Part shown: in pieces, positions 46,291-55,715 of the stretch
Numbering within the stretch: position 1 is the first letter of the stretch
Layout: each line of letters opens with the position of its first letter
Made by a program: the position numbers and the translations under genes
Assembly (NCBI GenBank): GCA_023266335.1
Contig: JAHFQJ010000004.1
Location: 1-64,000, forward strand
From: Burkholderiaceae bacterium
GTDB lineage: Bacteria; Pseudomonadota; Gammaproteobacteria; Burkholderiales; Burkholderiaceae
Direction of reading: 5' to 3'
Length of the DNA: 64,000 nt
Notes under the pieces: model-generated
Database searches by the model: none
What the model saw: only the letters and a program-made list of their open reading frames with translations
Told to the model about the DNA's origin: nothing

Positions 46291-48198
46291 TTAAGCATTT
46301 GATTTTTGCTCTAAAACACTCCATCTATCTAGGAGTTTCATCAACTCTTCTTCTATTTGTGCATAACGGCCAGCTTGGGCATTAGCTCCGCTAACGTCTG
46401 TTTCATATAATGCTTCTAAAGTTTGAGTGATGTGTTTTTGTTCTATTTCTAAATCTTTTACTTTTTGCGGCAATTGTTCTAATTCACGTTTTTCATTATA
46501 GCTTAAACGATTTTCATAGCTACTTTTCTTAGTAGAATTAGCCTCATTATTTTGATTATTTGAAGTATTAATTTTATTAGCTACAGCATTTTTTTTGACT
46601 TCATTTTGGATATTCTGCATATAATTGCTTTGCCTTAGCCAATCTTCATAACCGCCAATATACATTTTCCAGTCCCCAGTCTTTTCAGTTGGGGCAATAA
46701 TAAAATCTACAATATTGTCTAAAAAATATCTATCATGAGAAATTAATAAAACGGCTCCTTCATAATCAATAAGTTTTTCTTCTAATAATTCTAAAGTTTG
46801 AATATCTAAATCATTAGTTGGCTCATCTAAAACTAAAATATTGCTTGGTTTAGCAAATATTCTAGCCAATAATAAACGGTTGCGTTCACCTCCGGATAAA
46901 CTGCTTACAGGGCTTTCTGCACGTTTAGGACTAAATAAAAAATCATTTAAATAAGAAATAACATGTTTTTTGCGCCCATTAATTTCAATCCAATCGCTAC
47001 CCGGACTAATGGTATGAGATAAGGTTTTGCTTGGGTCAAGCTGTTCTCTCATCTGATCGAAATAGGCAATATGTAAGTTCGTGCCTAATTTCACTTTACC
47101 GCTGTCTGGAGCTAAATCACCTAATAGAATTTTTACTAAAGTGCTTTTTCCAATACCATTATTACCAATAATACCAATTTTATCTCCGCGTACTAAAGTA
47201 ACATTTAAATCATCAATAATCTTTCTATCTGCAAAACTTTTATTCACATGACTAAGTTCTGCAACTATTTTTCCTGATTTATCGCCTTGGCTTACTTCTA
47301 ATTTAATATTACCTTGATAGCTGCGACGGCTTGAATATGTTTCACGCATTTCTTTCAATCTTGTAATTCGCGAGACACTGCGGGTACGTCTTGCTTCTAC
47401 GCCTTTACGTATCCATATTTCCTCTTGGGACAGAAATTTATCAAATTTAGCATTTTCTACATTTTCATTATGTAATAGTTCTGCTTTTTTCTCTTGATAA
47501 TATTCAAAATTACCTTCAAATGTAGTAAGTTTTGCACGATCTAATTCGATTACACGATTACATACTTTATCTAAAAAATATCTATCATGAGAAATTAATA
47601 CAATCGCCCCTTTAAAATTCTGCAAAGTTTCTTCCAGCCATGCAATTCCATGCATATCTAAATGGTTAGTTGGTTCATCTAATAATAGTACATCTGGATT
47701 TTGTATTAAAGCAGTAGCAATAGAAATTCTTTTCTTTTCACCGCCGGATAAATTTTTAACAATAGTGTTAGAATTTAAGCCTATTTTTTCTGCGATATTA
47801 TTAATTTTATTGGGTAATTCCCAAATTTTTAACAAATCTAATGTATTTTGAATATGTACAAGTTCTTGATTATGCGTGTCATGCTCTGCTAATTCATAAT
47901 ATTTTTTTAATAATTTATAGTTATCGATATTGTCTGCAATTGCACTAAATACCGTGTCACCATCAGTAAATTGATTTTCTTGTGCTACGTAAGCAGTTGT
48001 TAAACCATTTTGGCGTTTTATATCGCCGTCATCTGGTTTTATCACATCTGCTGTAATTTTTAATAAAGATGATTTGCCTGTACCATTTCTTCCAATGAGA
48101 CCAATTCTATCATTTGCGTGAATATTAAATTCAGCCTTATCTAACAAAGCCACATCGCCAAATGCTAAGCTTAAATCTTGAGCAGAAAAAATCGCCAT
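46291..48198 (-). CDS. uup: ABC-F ATPase Uup
   Basis: A soluble ABC-F protein with two ATPase domains acting on ribosomes or replication-linked structures; no transmembrane part. Walker A sites are GRNGTGKSS (about 37) and GNNGIGKST (about 345), with signatures LSGGEKKRI and LSGGERNRL. The C-terminal coiled coil (NEKRELEQLPQKVKDLEIEQ) is the Uup DNA-binding domain, separating it from EttA. Length (635) equals that of E. coli Uup. Its promoter appears to use the end of repeat R1 copy 5. Confidence 0.93.
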   Translation of the reverse strand: MAIFSAQDLSLAFGDVALLDKAEFNIHANDRIGLIGRNGTGKSSLLKITADVIKPDDGDIKRQNGLTTAYVAQENQFTDGDTVFSAIADNIDNYKLLKKYYELAEHDTHNQELVHIQNTLDLLKIWELPNKINNIAEKIGLNSNTIVKNLSGGEKKRISIATALIQNPDVLLLDEPTNHLDMHGIAWLEETLQNFKGAIVLISHDRYFLDKVCNRVIELDRAKLTTFEGNFEYYQEKKAELLHNENVENAKFDKFLSQEEIWIRKGVEARRTRSVSRITRLKEMRETYSSRRSYQGNIKLEVSQGDKSGKIVAELSHVNKSFADRKIIDDLNVTLVRGDKIGIIGNNGIGKSTLVKILLGDLAPDSGKVKLGTNLHIAYFDQMREQLDPSKTLSHTISPGSDWIEINGRKKHVISYLNDFLFSPKRAESPVSSLSGGERNRLLLARIFAKPSNILVLDEPTNDLDIQTLELLEEKLIDYEGAVLLISHDRYFLDNIVDFIIAPTEKTGDWKMYIGGYEDWLRQSNYMQNIQNEVKKNAVANKINTSNNQNNEANSTKKSSYENRLSYNEKRELEQLPQKVKDLEIEQKHITQTLEALYETDVSGANAQAGRYAQIEEELMKLLDRWSVLEQKSNA

Positions 48199-48230
48199 AA
48201 CTATTCTATTAATGTTAAATGTAAAGATTG

Positions 48231-48258
48231 ATTATAGCATATACTCATCGGATTTCAA
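48231..48258 (-). promoter_or_regulatory. uup promoter with repeat-borne -35 box
   Basis: On the minus strand, TTGAAA at 48258-48253 and the extended -10 TGCTATAAT at 48239-48231 are separated by 16 bases from TATAAT. The -10 lies 33 bases before the uup ATG. The TTGAAA is inside R1 copy 5 (its conserved GATTTCAA end), whereas the -10 is outside it, so the element seems to have donated half of the promoter. Confidence 0.55.
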
Positions 48259-48394
48259 TTTGCGAACTTTGCTTCATTGCTGTAAAAATTGTTGTCGCAG
48301 GCTCAGGGCTTAGCTCTCAGTTTACTAATATGTACATAGTCGTCATAATTTATTCCTGCCGCTTAGTCGTAAAATGAGATACTATTAATAGATA
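48240..48394 (-). repeat. dispersed intergenic repeat R1, copy 5 (longest)
   Basis: A 155-bp copy running from TATACTCATCGGATTTCAATTT to ACTATTAATAGATA. It contains both internal blocks: TTGTCGCAGGCTCA (shared with copy 4) and TACATAGTCGTCATAATTTA (shared with copies 2 and 3). It lies between uup and the large orphan gene; the rest of the 324-bp gap (48395-48522) is AT-rich and holds nothing I recognise. Confidence 0.75.
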
Positions 48395-48522
48395 GGCTAA
48401 GTAGAATAACGTAAAATCATAAATTGTAAAAATATTTTTATTAAAAAGAATGTATAGCTTAATCTAAATTGACATAAAAATTTAATTATTCTAATTTATT
48501 TAAATACTTACTTAATAAAGTG

Positions 48523-51500
48523 CTAAATGGCTTTTACTATAGGTTTTGGTCTTGCAAATAGGCTAAAATTAATATTTGTTAAAAATCCATTTGATTGAAT
48601 TGTAGAATTTATACGCTTATCTACTGCTGTTTTATAACGTGGAGCTCTATTTGATATAGCATTAGCTTTTAGCTGAGCCTCTTTATTTTGAGCTGCTTGC
48701 TGTGCTTTTATATCTCCTTCTTTTAGTGCTAATCTAAAATTAAGCTTGTTTTTAGTTATCAAATAATCAGTTAAATTTTTATGCCTTAGATTGTTTGGAG
48801 TATTTACTGAATTAAAAGATAAATCTGGCTTAGAAAAAAGACTTGCTCTTGTATATTCTTGAGTTATGCGGGTTTGTTTATTAGCCTTTCTAGAAATTTC
48901 TAAATCGCTTAACCCTCTTATAATAGTAATCGGAGTTGTTAAGATATGGCGTGGCAACTCGTCAAATAAAAATCTTGCAGCAGGCATAACGGCTGTTTTT
49001 GCAATATTTTTAGCTTTTCCCCAAGAGAATTTCTTTTTGCTATTTAATGCTTTAACATCAAGAAATGGGTCTCTTTCTAATGCATGTGTATAATGCCCGC
49101 TAACAGATAAATCAATATTACGTTTTTGTATTTTTCCTTTATGGAATAATAAATTAATAGTTTTTGTATCTTTAATAATACCTGCAAAACCGCCTTTTTC
49201 AACCGGCAAATGCATTTTATCTAAAAATGCTTGGATTTGCGTATAGAATATATGATATTTTCTTATCTGAATATATATTTGCAGTCTTTTCTCATTAGTT
49301 AAGTTATTACTTAATTGATTGTATAAATCTTGTATTTTATTCTTAATGACCTTATTATTTTCACTCAATTTTGAAATAAATAAAGATTTATCAGCAACTC
49401 TATCACTACTAATTTTATTAAATATGTCAAAACATACATTAGTTAAACTATCCGGACAATTTTTTGAGCCATAAACTGTAAATGCATTAAATGTATTACT
49501 AGTTTTATTTTGTTCAAATGCATGCTTTATTTTATTAAAATGTTTGATACCATGATATGGATTAAAAGTAGTTTTTATATTATATAAAGTTCTAGCTATA
49601 TTAATACCACCCGTCTGAATTTGAGGGTTTATCTTTTTACTTAATTCTAAAGCTTGACCTTGTAAATTTACAGCATTATTTTTTTTATGTATAGATGATA
49701 CCGGATTAATTAACCCAGCAGCCATACTTGCTATAGAATTTGCTAAATTAACTTTAGTATATTCACTAATATGAGATTCTTGTTTATCCAGCAAATTTAC
49801 AAATGTTTGCGGATTTCCGTTAAATAACTCTAAAGAAGCCATTTGTTTAGGTAAGTTCTCTAGAATAAAATTAACACACTCTAACTTGGATTGAATATTA
49901 ATTCTTTCGTTATAGTTAATATTTTTATCCCTTAGCTTATTTTCTAATTTAACTTTTTCTGTTTTATTTTGAGACAATACAATGCGTGATTTTTCCAACA
50001 TAACTTTTACATAAAAGGCATGATGTTTTGGACGCTTAAATTTAGCTATATTTTCATAATATAGCCACAAGCTCAAAATATTTTGCGGAGAGAAAAACGC
50101 AGCATTTGCTACAAAGCTTACAATTTCTTTATGAAAGATTCCATCCGTATGTGGTAGATTATCTGCAATTTTATTCAATTCAGCTAGTGTATTATCAACT
50201 GCAAAAATTGGAAATTGATGCTGGCGGAATAAGGTTTCATTCCTCCACATAGACGGATCACGTACAACATTGTTAGTAAATGTTTTCCACATTAAGCGGG
50301 TATTACTTTTTAATTGTTTTAATATGCTGCTTTCAGGATATTTTCTATATAATTCATCTAGACTATATGCCCAGTTCGGATCAATTTTAATATCTTTCTC
50401 TTTATGAGATTGTGCATATATAGAAGCTTGGTCAAATAATCTATATTCATCATCAAATTTGTCCTGCTTAGTTTGGTTTTGTTTTATGCAATCCAATATT
50501 TCTTTTTCTGTATATACTTTACACTTTTTGGCATTTAATGGGCTGTAATCTGAATCATTACCTTTTAATGCAATATCTTTACGTATAGATTCCAGTCTTC
50601 TATACAAATTAGCTTTTTCCCTTTGCATTTCTGCCATTTTTTGCATGGCATTGTATTTTATTGCATTAATTCTTTTTTCAGGATAGTGTGTAATTTGGTT
50701 TTGTATTTTATTTGGTGAGAATAAAAATTCTTTTACGCAGTTACATTCGTTCTCTGAATTTAGTATTTTTATTAAATTTTGTTGGGAACATTTACTAAAA
50801 TAACCTCCTGCAATTTGTTTCCAGGGAATAGCATGAAATTTTTTACGTATATTCTCACAATTATTAGAACATGCAATATGCTCCAGTACTAACGTTCTTG
50901 CCTGTATTCTATCTAAATTTGGCATACTTATATGAAAACCTGCATCAATTGCTTCAGGTGTAAATATACCGATAGGGCTTTTTATATGCCTCCCTCTGAT
51001 ATAATCTTGAGCATGAATGTAATCTATGCTTGCCGCAACCATTTGTGCCCCCTGCCTAATTAACACATCTGCTCTGGGTATGCCTAATATTGAACTAAAA
51101 GCTTTACTGACCGGCGTAATCGTTGTTGCCCATGCTGCACGGACTAAAGTTTGCCCTATATTTTCTTTTATTTTTAATTTACGTATATAAGTATCTCCCT
51201 TATATGCCTGTTCTGCCTCATCTGTTTCTGCAATTGCCTCGAAAAGTTCTTCAATTGCGCTATCAACTTCTTTTAGCTTTTCTTCTCTTTTTTTACCTGC
51301 CAGAACGGCTGATTGAGCAATTATAGAGAAATATATTTTTAATCTTTCAGCTATCGTTTTTAATTGAGCATCTCTTGCATTCATTTGGTGCGACGTACTG
51401 ATACCTGTTTGCTGAATACACATATTACTTGGTTTACTCACCATTGGACCTGGGCTTAGCTTTTGTACAACGTCAGCTGCCTGCTGTGCTAAAGGATTCA

Positions 51501-52056
51501 AAGAGGTTGCAATTGCATGAGTGACTAAATTAGATAATCCAAGAGGTAATGGAGTAAATGCTTTAATTATATTTGTGGGTAAAAGATTAAGAGGTTGGGT
51601 TGCTCCAAATACAGCTTCTCCCCATAATCTTTTAAGTTTTTCTGGTTTAGTTTCTAACGGATAAAATGCATGAGTCATTTCCTGATTTAAAGCACGTCCC
51701 ATTTTATGTTCTTTGCTGAAATAGCCAATGCAGCTAAAAATTCTTTTAGATTTACTTTGACTTAAAATATCTCTTTTATGAGCGTATAAATCCTGCTGTA
51801 TATTTAAGGCATTAAATGCATGCTCTATAGATTCTCTTTTTTTATCCCCATTCCATTCATGGGCTGTATGCATAATTTTATTATGGGTTTTATGAAGCCA
51901 TTTTGGAGCAATATAAGTAGTTTGAGGTTTGAATTTATTACTAAAAGAGGAAGGAGTAGGAAGGTTGTGGCTATTTTTTTCAGGTAATAAAGCACTATTA
52001 ATCTTAGTATAAGATTTAGTGCTATATTTGAAATTACCCCGACAAGCAACTGCCAT
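48523..52056 (-). CDS. large orphan protein (1177 residues), possible secreted effector
   Basis: A single uninterrupted frame coding a basic, Lys/Asn/His-rich protein with no signal peptide and no domain I recognise. Visible layout: a Ser/Thr/Lys-rich leader (1-60), hydrophobic helical stretches without obvious membrane spans (about 145-200), a region near 310-345 (TLVRAAWATTITPVSKAFSS), a coiled-coil-like stretch near 470-510 (MQKMAEMQREKANLYRRLES), another around 680-760, and a region (about 1060-1100) with NIAKTAVMPAARFLFDELPR that loosely echoes the WGEAVFGATQPLNLLPTN segment near 150. Lack of decay over 3.5 kb argues that it is functional. A secreted host-interaction protein is one possibility, but that is only inference. 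Confidence 0.75.
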   Translation of the reverse strand: MAVACRGNFKYSTKSYTKINSALLPEKNSHNLPTPSSFSNKFKPQTTYIAPKWLHKTHNKIMHTAHEWNGDKKRESIEHAFNALNIQQDLYAHKRDILSQSKSKRIFSCIGYFSKEHKMGRALNQEMTHAFYPLETKPEKLKRLWGEAVFGATQPLNLLPTNIIKAFTPLPLGLSNLVTHAIATSLNPLAQQAADVVQKLSPGPMVSKPSNMCIQQTGISTSHQMNARDAQLKTIAERLKIYFSIIAQSAVLAGKKREEKLKEVDSAIEELFEAIAETDEAEQAYKGDTYIRKLKIKENIGQTLVRAAWATTITPVSKAFSSILGIPRADVLIRQGAQMVAASIDYIHAQDYIRGRHIKSPIGIFTPEAIDAGFHISMPNLDRIQARTLVLEHIACSNNCENIRKKFHAIPWKQIAGGYFSKCSQQNLIKILNSENECNCVKEFLFSPNKIQNQITHYPEKRINAIKYNAMQKMAEMQREKANLYRRLESIRKDIALKGNDSDYSPLNAKKCKVYTEKEILDCIKQNQTKQDKFDDEYRLFDQASIYAQSHKEKDIKIDPNWAYSLDELYRKYPESSILKQLKSNTRLMWKTFTNNVVRDPSMWRNETLFRQHQFPIFAVDNTLAELNKIADNLPHTDGIFHKEIVSFVANAAFFSPQNILSLWLYYENIAKFKRPKHHAFYVKVMLEKSRIVLSQNKTEKVKLENKLRDKNINYNERINIQSKLECVNFILENLPKQMASLELFNGNPQTFVNLLDKQESHISEYTKVNLANSIASMAAGLINPVSSIHKKNNAVNLQGQALELSKKINPQIQTGGINIARTLYNIKTTFNPYHGIKHFNKIKHAFEQNKTSNTFNAFTVYGSKNCPDSLTNVCFDIFNKISSDRVADKSLFISKLSENNKVIKNKIQDLYNQLSNNLTNEKRLQIYIQIRKYHIFYTQIQAFLDKMHLPVEKGGFAGIIKDTKTINLLFHKGKIQKRNIDLSVSGHYTHALERDPFLDVKALNSKKKFSWGKAKNIAKTAVMPAARFLFDELPRHILTTPITIIRGLSDLEISRKANKQTRITQEYTRASLFSKPDLSFNSVNTPNNLRHKNLTDYLITKNKLNFRLALKEGDIKAQQAAQNKEAQLKANAISNRAPRYKTAVDKRINSTIQSNGFLTNINFSLFARPKPIVKAI

Positions 52057-52349
52057 ATCTTTTTTATTTATATTTTAAATTTAAGCACAATCAAATTGAT
52101 TTATTTAAAAATAATATTTATAACCAATTTATTTAATTATATACATATTTTATAAAATAAATAATATATTTTATCTAGTGATTACCCTATATAAGGCAAA
52201 TTTAAAATGAATTAAATTAGCGAGGTCTGTCTTTTTATTCTATTGGCTAAAAAATCTAATACAGTTAAGTAGATGAACAATATCGATTATACTTTTAGGA
52301 ATATTTTTGCTATCATTCATAGGTATAAAAATCAAAGGTAATACAAAGT

Positions 52350-53408
52350 ATGATAAATAATAGTCAGTCTATAACATTTAAACCTGTTGTATTAGATATT
52401 GAAGGTGTTAAATTAAATCAAGAAGATATTAAAAGGATCACTAATAAGCTTACCGGTGGAGTAATTCTTTTTTCTAGAAACTTTGAATCAAGAACTCAAT
52501 TGCAAGAATTATGTAAATCTATAAAGCAGCATACTCCAGATATAATAATTTTTATTGACCATGAGGGTGGACGTGTTCAAAGATGTAAAACAGATGGATT
52601 TACTCACCTGCCTGCTATGCAGAAATTAGGAAGCTTATATGAAAATAATCCATGGGAAGGCATTCAATCAGCTAAGGCTGCGGGGTTTATACTTGCTAGT
52701 GAATTAAAAGCCTGCGGTATAGATTTTAGTTATACTCCAGTGTTAGATTTGGATTATGGTAAATCTGAAGTGATAGGAAACAGGGCTTTTGAAAAAAGTC
52801 CAAATATTACTGCAGTTTTAGCTGGGGCATTAATCGATGGACTTAAATTGGCAGGTATGCCAAGCTGCGGTAAACATTTTCCGGGACATGGGTTTGTGGA
52901 GGCAGATTCTCATATAGCCATACCTATAGATGAAAGAGATTTCCAGCAAATTTGGAAAAATGATATTGTTCCATATATGCTGTTATTAAATAAATTAGAT
53001 AGCATAATGCCGGCTCATGTTATATATAAACAAGTTGATGAAAGCCCAGCTGGTTTTTCATCATTCTGGCTTCAAGATGTGTTACGTACACGCTTAGAAT
53101 TTGATGGAATTATTTTTAGTGATGATTTAGCCATGGAAGGTGCAAGTGTAGCAGGTAATGTGGTTCAGGGAGCACAGTCAGCATTAAATGCCGGTTGTGA
53201 TATGGTATTAATTTGTAATCGACCTCACATGACAGACGAATTATTAGCCGGATTAAACTATAAAAAAGAATTTGCCCAGGCTAGTCAAAAACGTTTAAAT
53301 AAAATCATGCCAAAACCATTTAGATGTGATTTAGATTGGAATAGGTTACAGCAAGATGATATTTATATAGATAGCAAGAGTATTTTAACAAAAAACTCTT
53401 TAATATAA
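52350..53408 (+). CDS. nagZ: beta-N-acetylhexosaminidase NagZ
   Basis: A cytosolic family-3 glycosidase that removes GlcNAc from recycled anhydromuropeptides. Visible motifs are FIDHEGGRVQR (about 70), GKHFPGHGFVEADSHI with the catalytic His on its mobile loop, and the nucleophile Asp in IFSDDLAMEGASV (about 252). Length 352 fits. The 293-bp upstream gap shared with the divergent orphan gene is AT-rich, with a TATAAA-like box just before the start and no other feature I can support. Confidence 0.93.
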   Translation: MINNSQSITFKPVVLDIEGVKLNQEDIKRITNKLTGGVILFSRNFESRTQLQELCKSIKQHTPDIIIFIDHEGGRVQRCKTDGFTHLPAMQKLGSLYENNPWEGIQSAKAAGFILASELKACGIDFSYTPVLDLDYGKSEVIGNRAFEKSPNITAVLAGALIDGLKLAGMPSCGKHFPGHGFVEADSHIAIPIDERDFQQIWKNDIVPYMLLLNKLDSIMPAHVIYKQVDESPAGFSSFWLQDVLRTRLEFDGIIFSDDLAMEGASVAGNVVQGAQSALNAGCDMVLICNRPHMTDELLAGLNYKKEFAQASQKRLNKIMPKPFRCDLDWNRLQQDDIYIDSKSILTKNSLI

Positions 53409-53583
53409 ATTGTTACAACTTATTTTCTGCTCCGCTTCACTTTGTCTTATATTCTAAATAAGAAACTGTATAAATGAATAGTATCATGGGAATAACTATC
53501 CGGAGAGTAAGAGAAGAAATATAACAAAATATGCATATATAAAAATAGAATAAGGAAACATTCAAAAATATAGGTAATTTAGA

Positions 53584-54216
53584 TTAATTTAAAGTTAATA
53601 AATTAATTATTCTATCTTTTAATGTAAAAAAAGATGTCTGTATATCGTTTAATTTGTCTGCAAAATAGCTATATGCCATACTTGCTGGAATTGCTGTAAC
53701 TAATCCCATAGCTGTTACTACTAAACTTTCTGCAATATTTGGAGCTATTTGCTGAATTCCAGATGCTTCCCCTAAATTTAAAAATGTATGCATAATACCG
53801 ATGACGGTGCCTAATAATCCGACATAAGGAGCAATATTTGCAATTGAGGCTAAAAGATTAATATTTTTTGAGAACATGCTAAATTTATCATCTAAATTAA
53901 TGCTTATGCTGCGTTCCGTATTCTGCAGCTGAATATCTAACGGATGTTGCTGATACTGTTTAAAAGCATAGATTGCTGTATAAACAATTGATTCCGGATG
54001 TGTCGTTTTGTTATTAGATAATTTTTGATATATCGCAGTCAGATTTGGTTCAAATTCTAATGTTTTTAAATATTGTTTAATATTTATATTTTTTAATTGC
54101 CAATATTTTGCAAAAATTAAACTCCAGCTTATCAAAGACATGATAAATAAAAATGCCATAATTATTTTTATAAATATACTGGAATTTATCAACCAGTCAA
54201 ATAATGAGAATTGCAT
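53584..54216 (-). CDS. TolQ/ExbB-family proton channel subunit
   Basis: A 210-residue inner-membrane protein with three transmembrane helices (about 15-35, 120-142 and 160-185). The motif INLLASIANIAPYVGLLGTVIGIMHTF and the later AESLVVTAMGLVTAIPASMAYSYF are the TolQ/ExbB/MotA signature that couples proton flow to TolA or TonB. Length is close to TolQ (about 225-230). No tolR/exbD, tolA or tonB follows; downstream there are only 175 bp before nagZ ends. TolQ and ExbB cannot be separated from sequence alone here. Confidence 0.85.
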   Translation of the reverse strand: MQFSLFDWLINSSIFIKIIMAFLFIMSLISWSLIFAKYWQLKNINIKQYLKTLEFEPNLTAIYQKLSNNKTTHPESIVYTAIYAFKQYQQHPLDIQLQNTERSISINLDDKFSMFSKNINLLASIANIAPYVGLLGTVIGIMHTFLNLGEASGIQQIAPNIAESLVVTAMGLVTAIPASMAYSYFADKLNDIQTSFFTLKDRIINLLTLN

Positions 54217-54330
54217 ATTACCTTTAATTTATTCTTTTATATAATTGAAAAAATATCTTTGTGTATTTCATGTTTTGGCTATATTTTATGGGTTAAGTTA
54301 AAAATATTAAAACAATATCATAGTATATAT

Positions 54331-54966
54331 TTAAATTTGCTTATTATGGAAATCTAATATTCTATTCATATATCTGCATAAAATATCTATTTCAATATTT
54401 ACATATGAGTTATTAGTTAGATATTTTAATGATGTTTTTTCTATAGTATGTGGAATTAAATTACAGCTGACAGATGTAATATTTTCTTTATCTTTTACAT
54501 CGTTAACCGTTAACGATATTCCATTTATGGTTATAGAACCCTTAATTGCCATGAATTTGCCTAATGTACCTTTATTATTATCTATAGCAATTTTTAATAA
54601 ATAGCTTTCATTTATTTTTTTAAATATATCTACCTTTGCAATTCCATCAACATGCCCCGTAACAATATGACCACCTAGGAAAGAATTAGCTTTTAATGCT
54701 TTCTCCAAATTTACTATTACATTTAACGGCATGTCAACAATTAAACCTAAACTATGAGAAGAAATATCAAAACTGAATAAATCTTTTTCTAAAGTTACTA
54801 CAGTCATGCATGCACCATTTACAGCAATAGAATCCCCAATTTCTACATCTTTTAAAAATTGATTATTTACTTTTATAGATATATTTAAACCTTGATTACA
54901 ATCATGATTTTGAATAGCATTTTTTTCTGCAATTATTCCTAACTCTTGAATTATGCCTGTAAACAT
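54331..54966 (-). CDS. ribE: riboflavin synthase alpha chain
   Basis: Dismutates two 6,7-dimethyl-8-ribityllumazine molecules to riboflavin. Two lumazine-binding beta-barrel repeats are visible (about 1-97 and 98-200): MFTGIIQELG with DSIAVNGACMTV, and FLGGHIVTGHVDGIAKV with GSITINGISLTVND. Length 211 is typical. A perfect extended -10 (54991-54999) lies 25-33 bases upstream; there is no room for an FMN riboswitch. No other rib gene is nearby. Confidence 0.93.
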   Translation of the reverse strand: MFTGIIQELGIIAEKNAIQNHDCNQGLNISIKVNNQFLKDVEIGDSIAVNGACMTVVTLEKDLFSFDISSHSLGLIVDMPLNVIVNLEKALKANSFLGGHIVTGHVDGIAKVDIFKKINESYLLKIAIDNNKGTLGKFMAIKGSITINGISLTVNDVKDKENITSVSCNLIPHTIEKTSLKYLTNNSYVNIEIDILCRYMNRILDFHNKQI

Positions 54967-54990
54967 ATCTTATGTTTTATATGTGGTTTT

Positions 54991-54999
54991 ATTATAGCA
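54991..54999 (-). promoter_or_regulatory. extended -10 promoter for ribE
   Basis: TGCTATAAT on the minus strand, 25 bases upstream of the ribE ATG. No clear -35 hexamer at the usual distance. Confidence 0.55.
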
Positions 55000-55068
55000 T
55001 AAAAGTATGCAAGCATTCTGGTATTCTATAATATCAATCGGGTTTATGAATGGCTAAAATGAAGCTAT

Positions 55069-55695
55069 CTAACTGATTCCTGCTGCAAGACGTTCTTTTT
55101 TGGAGCTATTGATGCCGAGCTGTTTAAATTTTCTGTATAAATGTGTTCTTTCTAGCCCAGTTACTTGAGCTAATTTAGTCATACTGCCTTGTGTTTTATT
55201 TAAATGATATTCAAAGTATTTTTTCTCAAACCAATCTCTTGCTTCCCTTAAAGACATATCAAATGGAATATCACTAACTAAGGTTTCATCATTTTCTTCA
55301 TCTTTTTCTTCATCAGTTTCCGCAATTCTTAATGGCGTTACTAAACTTAGCTCTATAGATTTTAATAATTTAGCCATAGAAATTGGTTTTTCTAAATAAC
55401 CAACTGCACCTATTCGAGTAGCTTCTAGGGCTGTTTCAATAGTTGCATGACCACTCATCATAAGTACAGGCATATCTAATTGCTTATTTGTATGCCATTC
55501 TCTTAATAAAGTTATTCCGTCTGTATCTGGCATCCAAATATCTAGTAATACTAAATCCGGTCGTTGTTTTTGACGGTATTGACGAGCTTGTTGCGCATTT
55601 TCTGCAGCGTCTACAGTATAGCCTTCATCATTTAATATTTCTGTTAATAATTCTCTGATACCAGTTTCATCATCTACTACTAATACTGTTGTCAT
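55069..55695 (-). CDS. NtrX-like response regulator lacking the AAA+ domain
   Basis: A 208-residue regulator consisting of a receiver domain (VDDETGIRELLTEILNDEGY, phosphoacceptor Asp in DLVLLDIWMPDTDG at about 53, Lys in YLEKPIS) joined by an acidic linker (ETDEEKDEENDETL) to a C-terminal Fis-type helix-turn-helix (GSMTKLAQVTGLERTHLYRKF). Full-length NtrX has a roughly 230-residue sigma-54-interacting AAA+ domain between these; none is present. It therefore cannot activate sigma-54 promoters by itself, and may work like a simple activator or repressor. It is preceded by the ntrY kinase gene, 20 bp away. Confidence 0.85.
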   Translation of the reverse strand: MTTVLVVDDETGIRELLTEILNDEGYTVDAAENAQQARQYRQKQRPDLVLLDIWMPDTDGITLLREWHTNKQLDMPVLMMSGHATIETALEATRIGAVGYLEKPISMAKLLKSIELSLVTPLRIAETDEEKDEENDETLVSDIPFDMSLREARDWFEKKYFEYHLNKTQGSMTKLAQVTGLERTHLYRKFKQLGINSSKKERLAAGIS

Positions 55696-55715
55696 ACTCT
55701 TTTTTCTCTCATCAA

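Noticed and set aside
54967-55068. FMN riboswitch before ribE
   Set aside because: Only about 100 bp separate ribE and ntrX; no conserved FMN element motifs, and a simple extended -10 promoter occupies the space.
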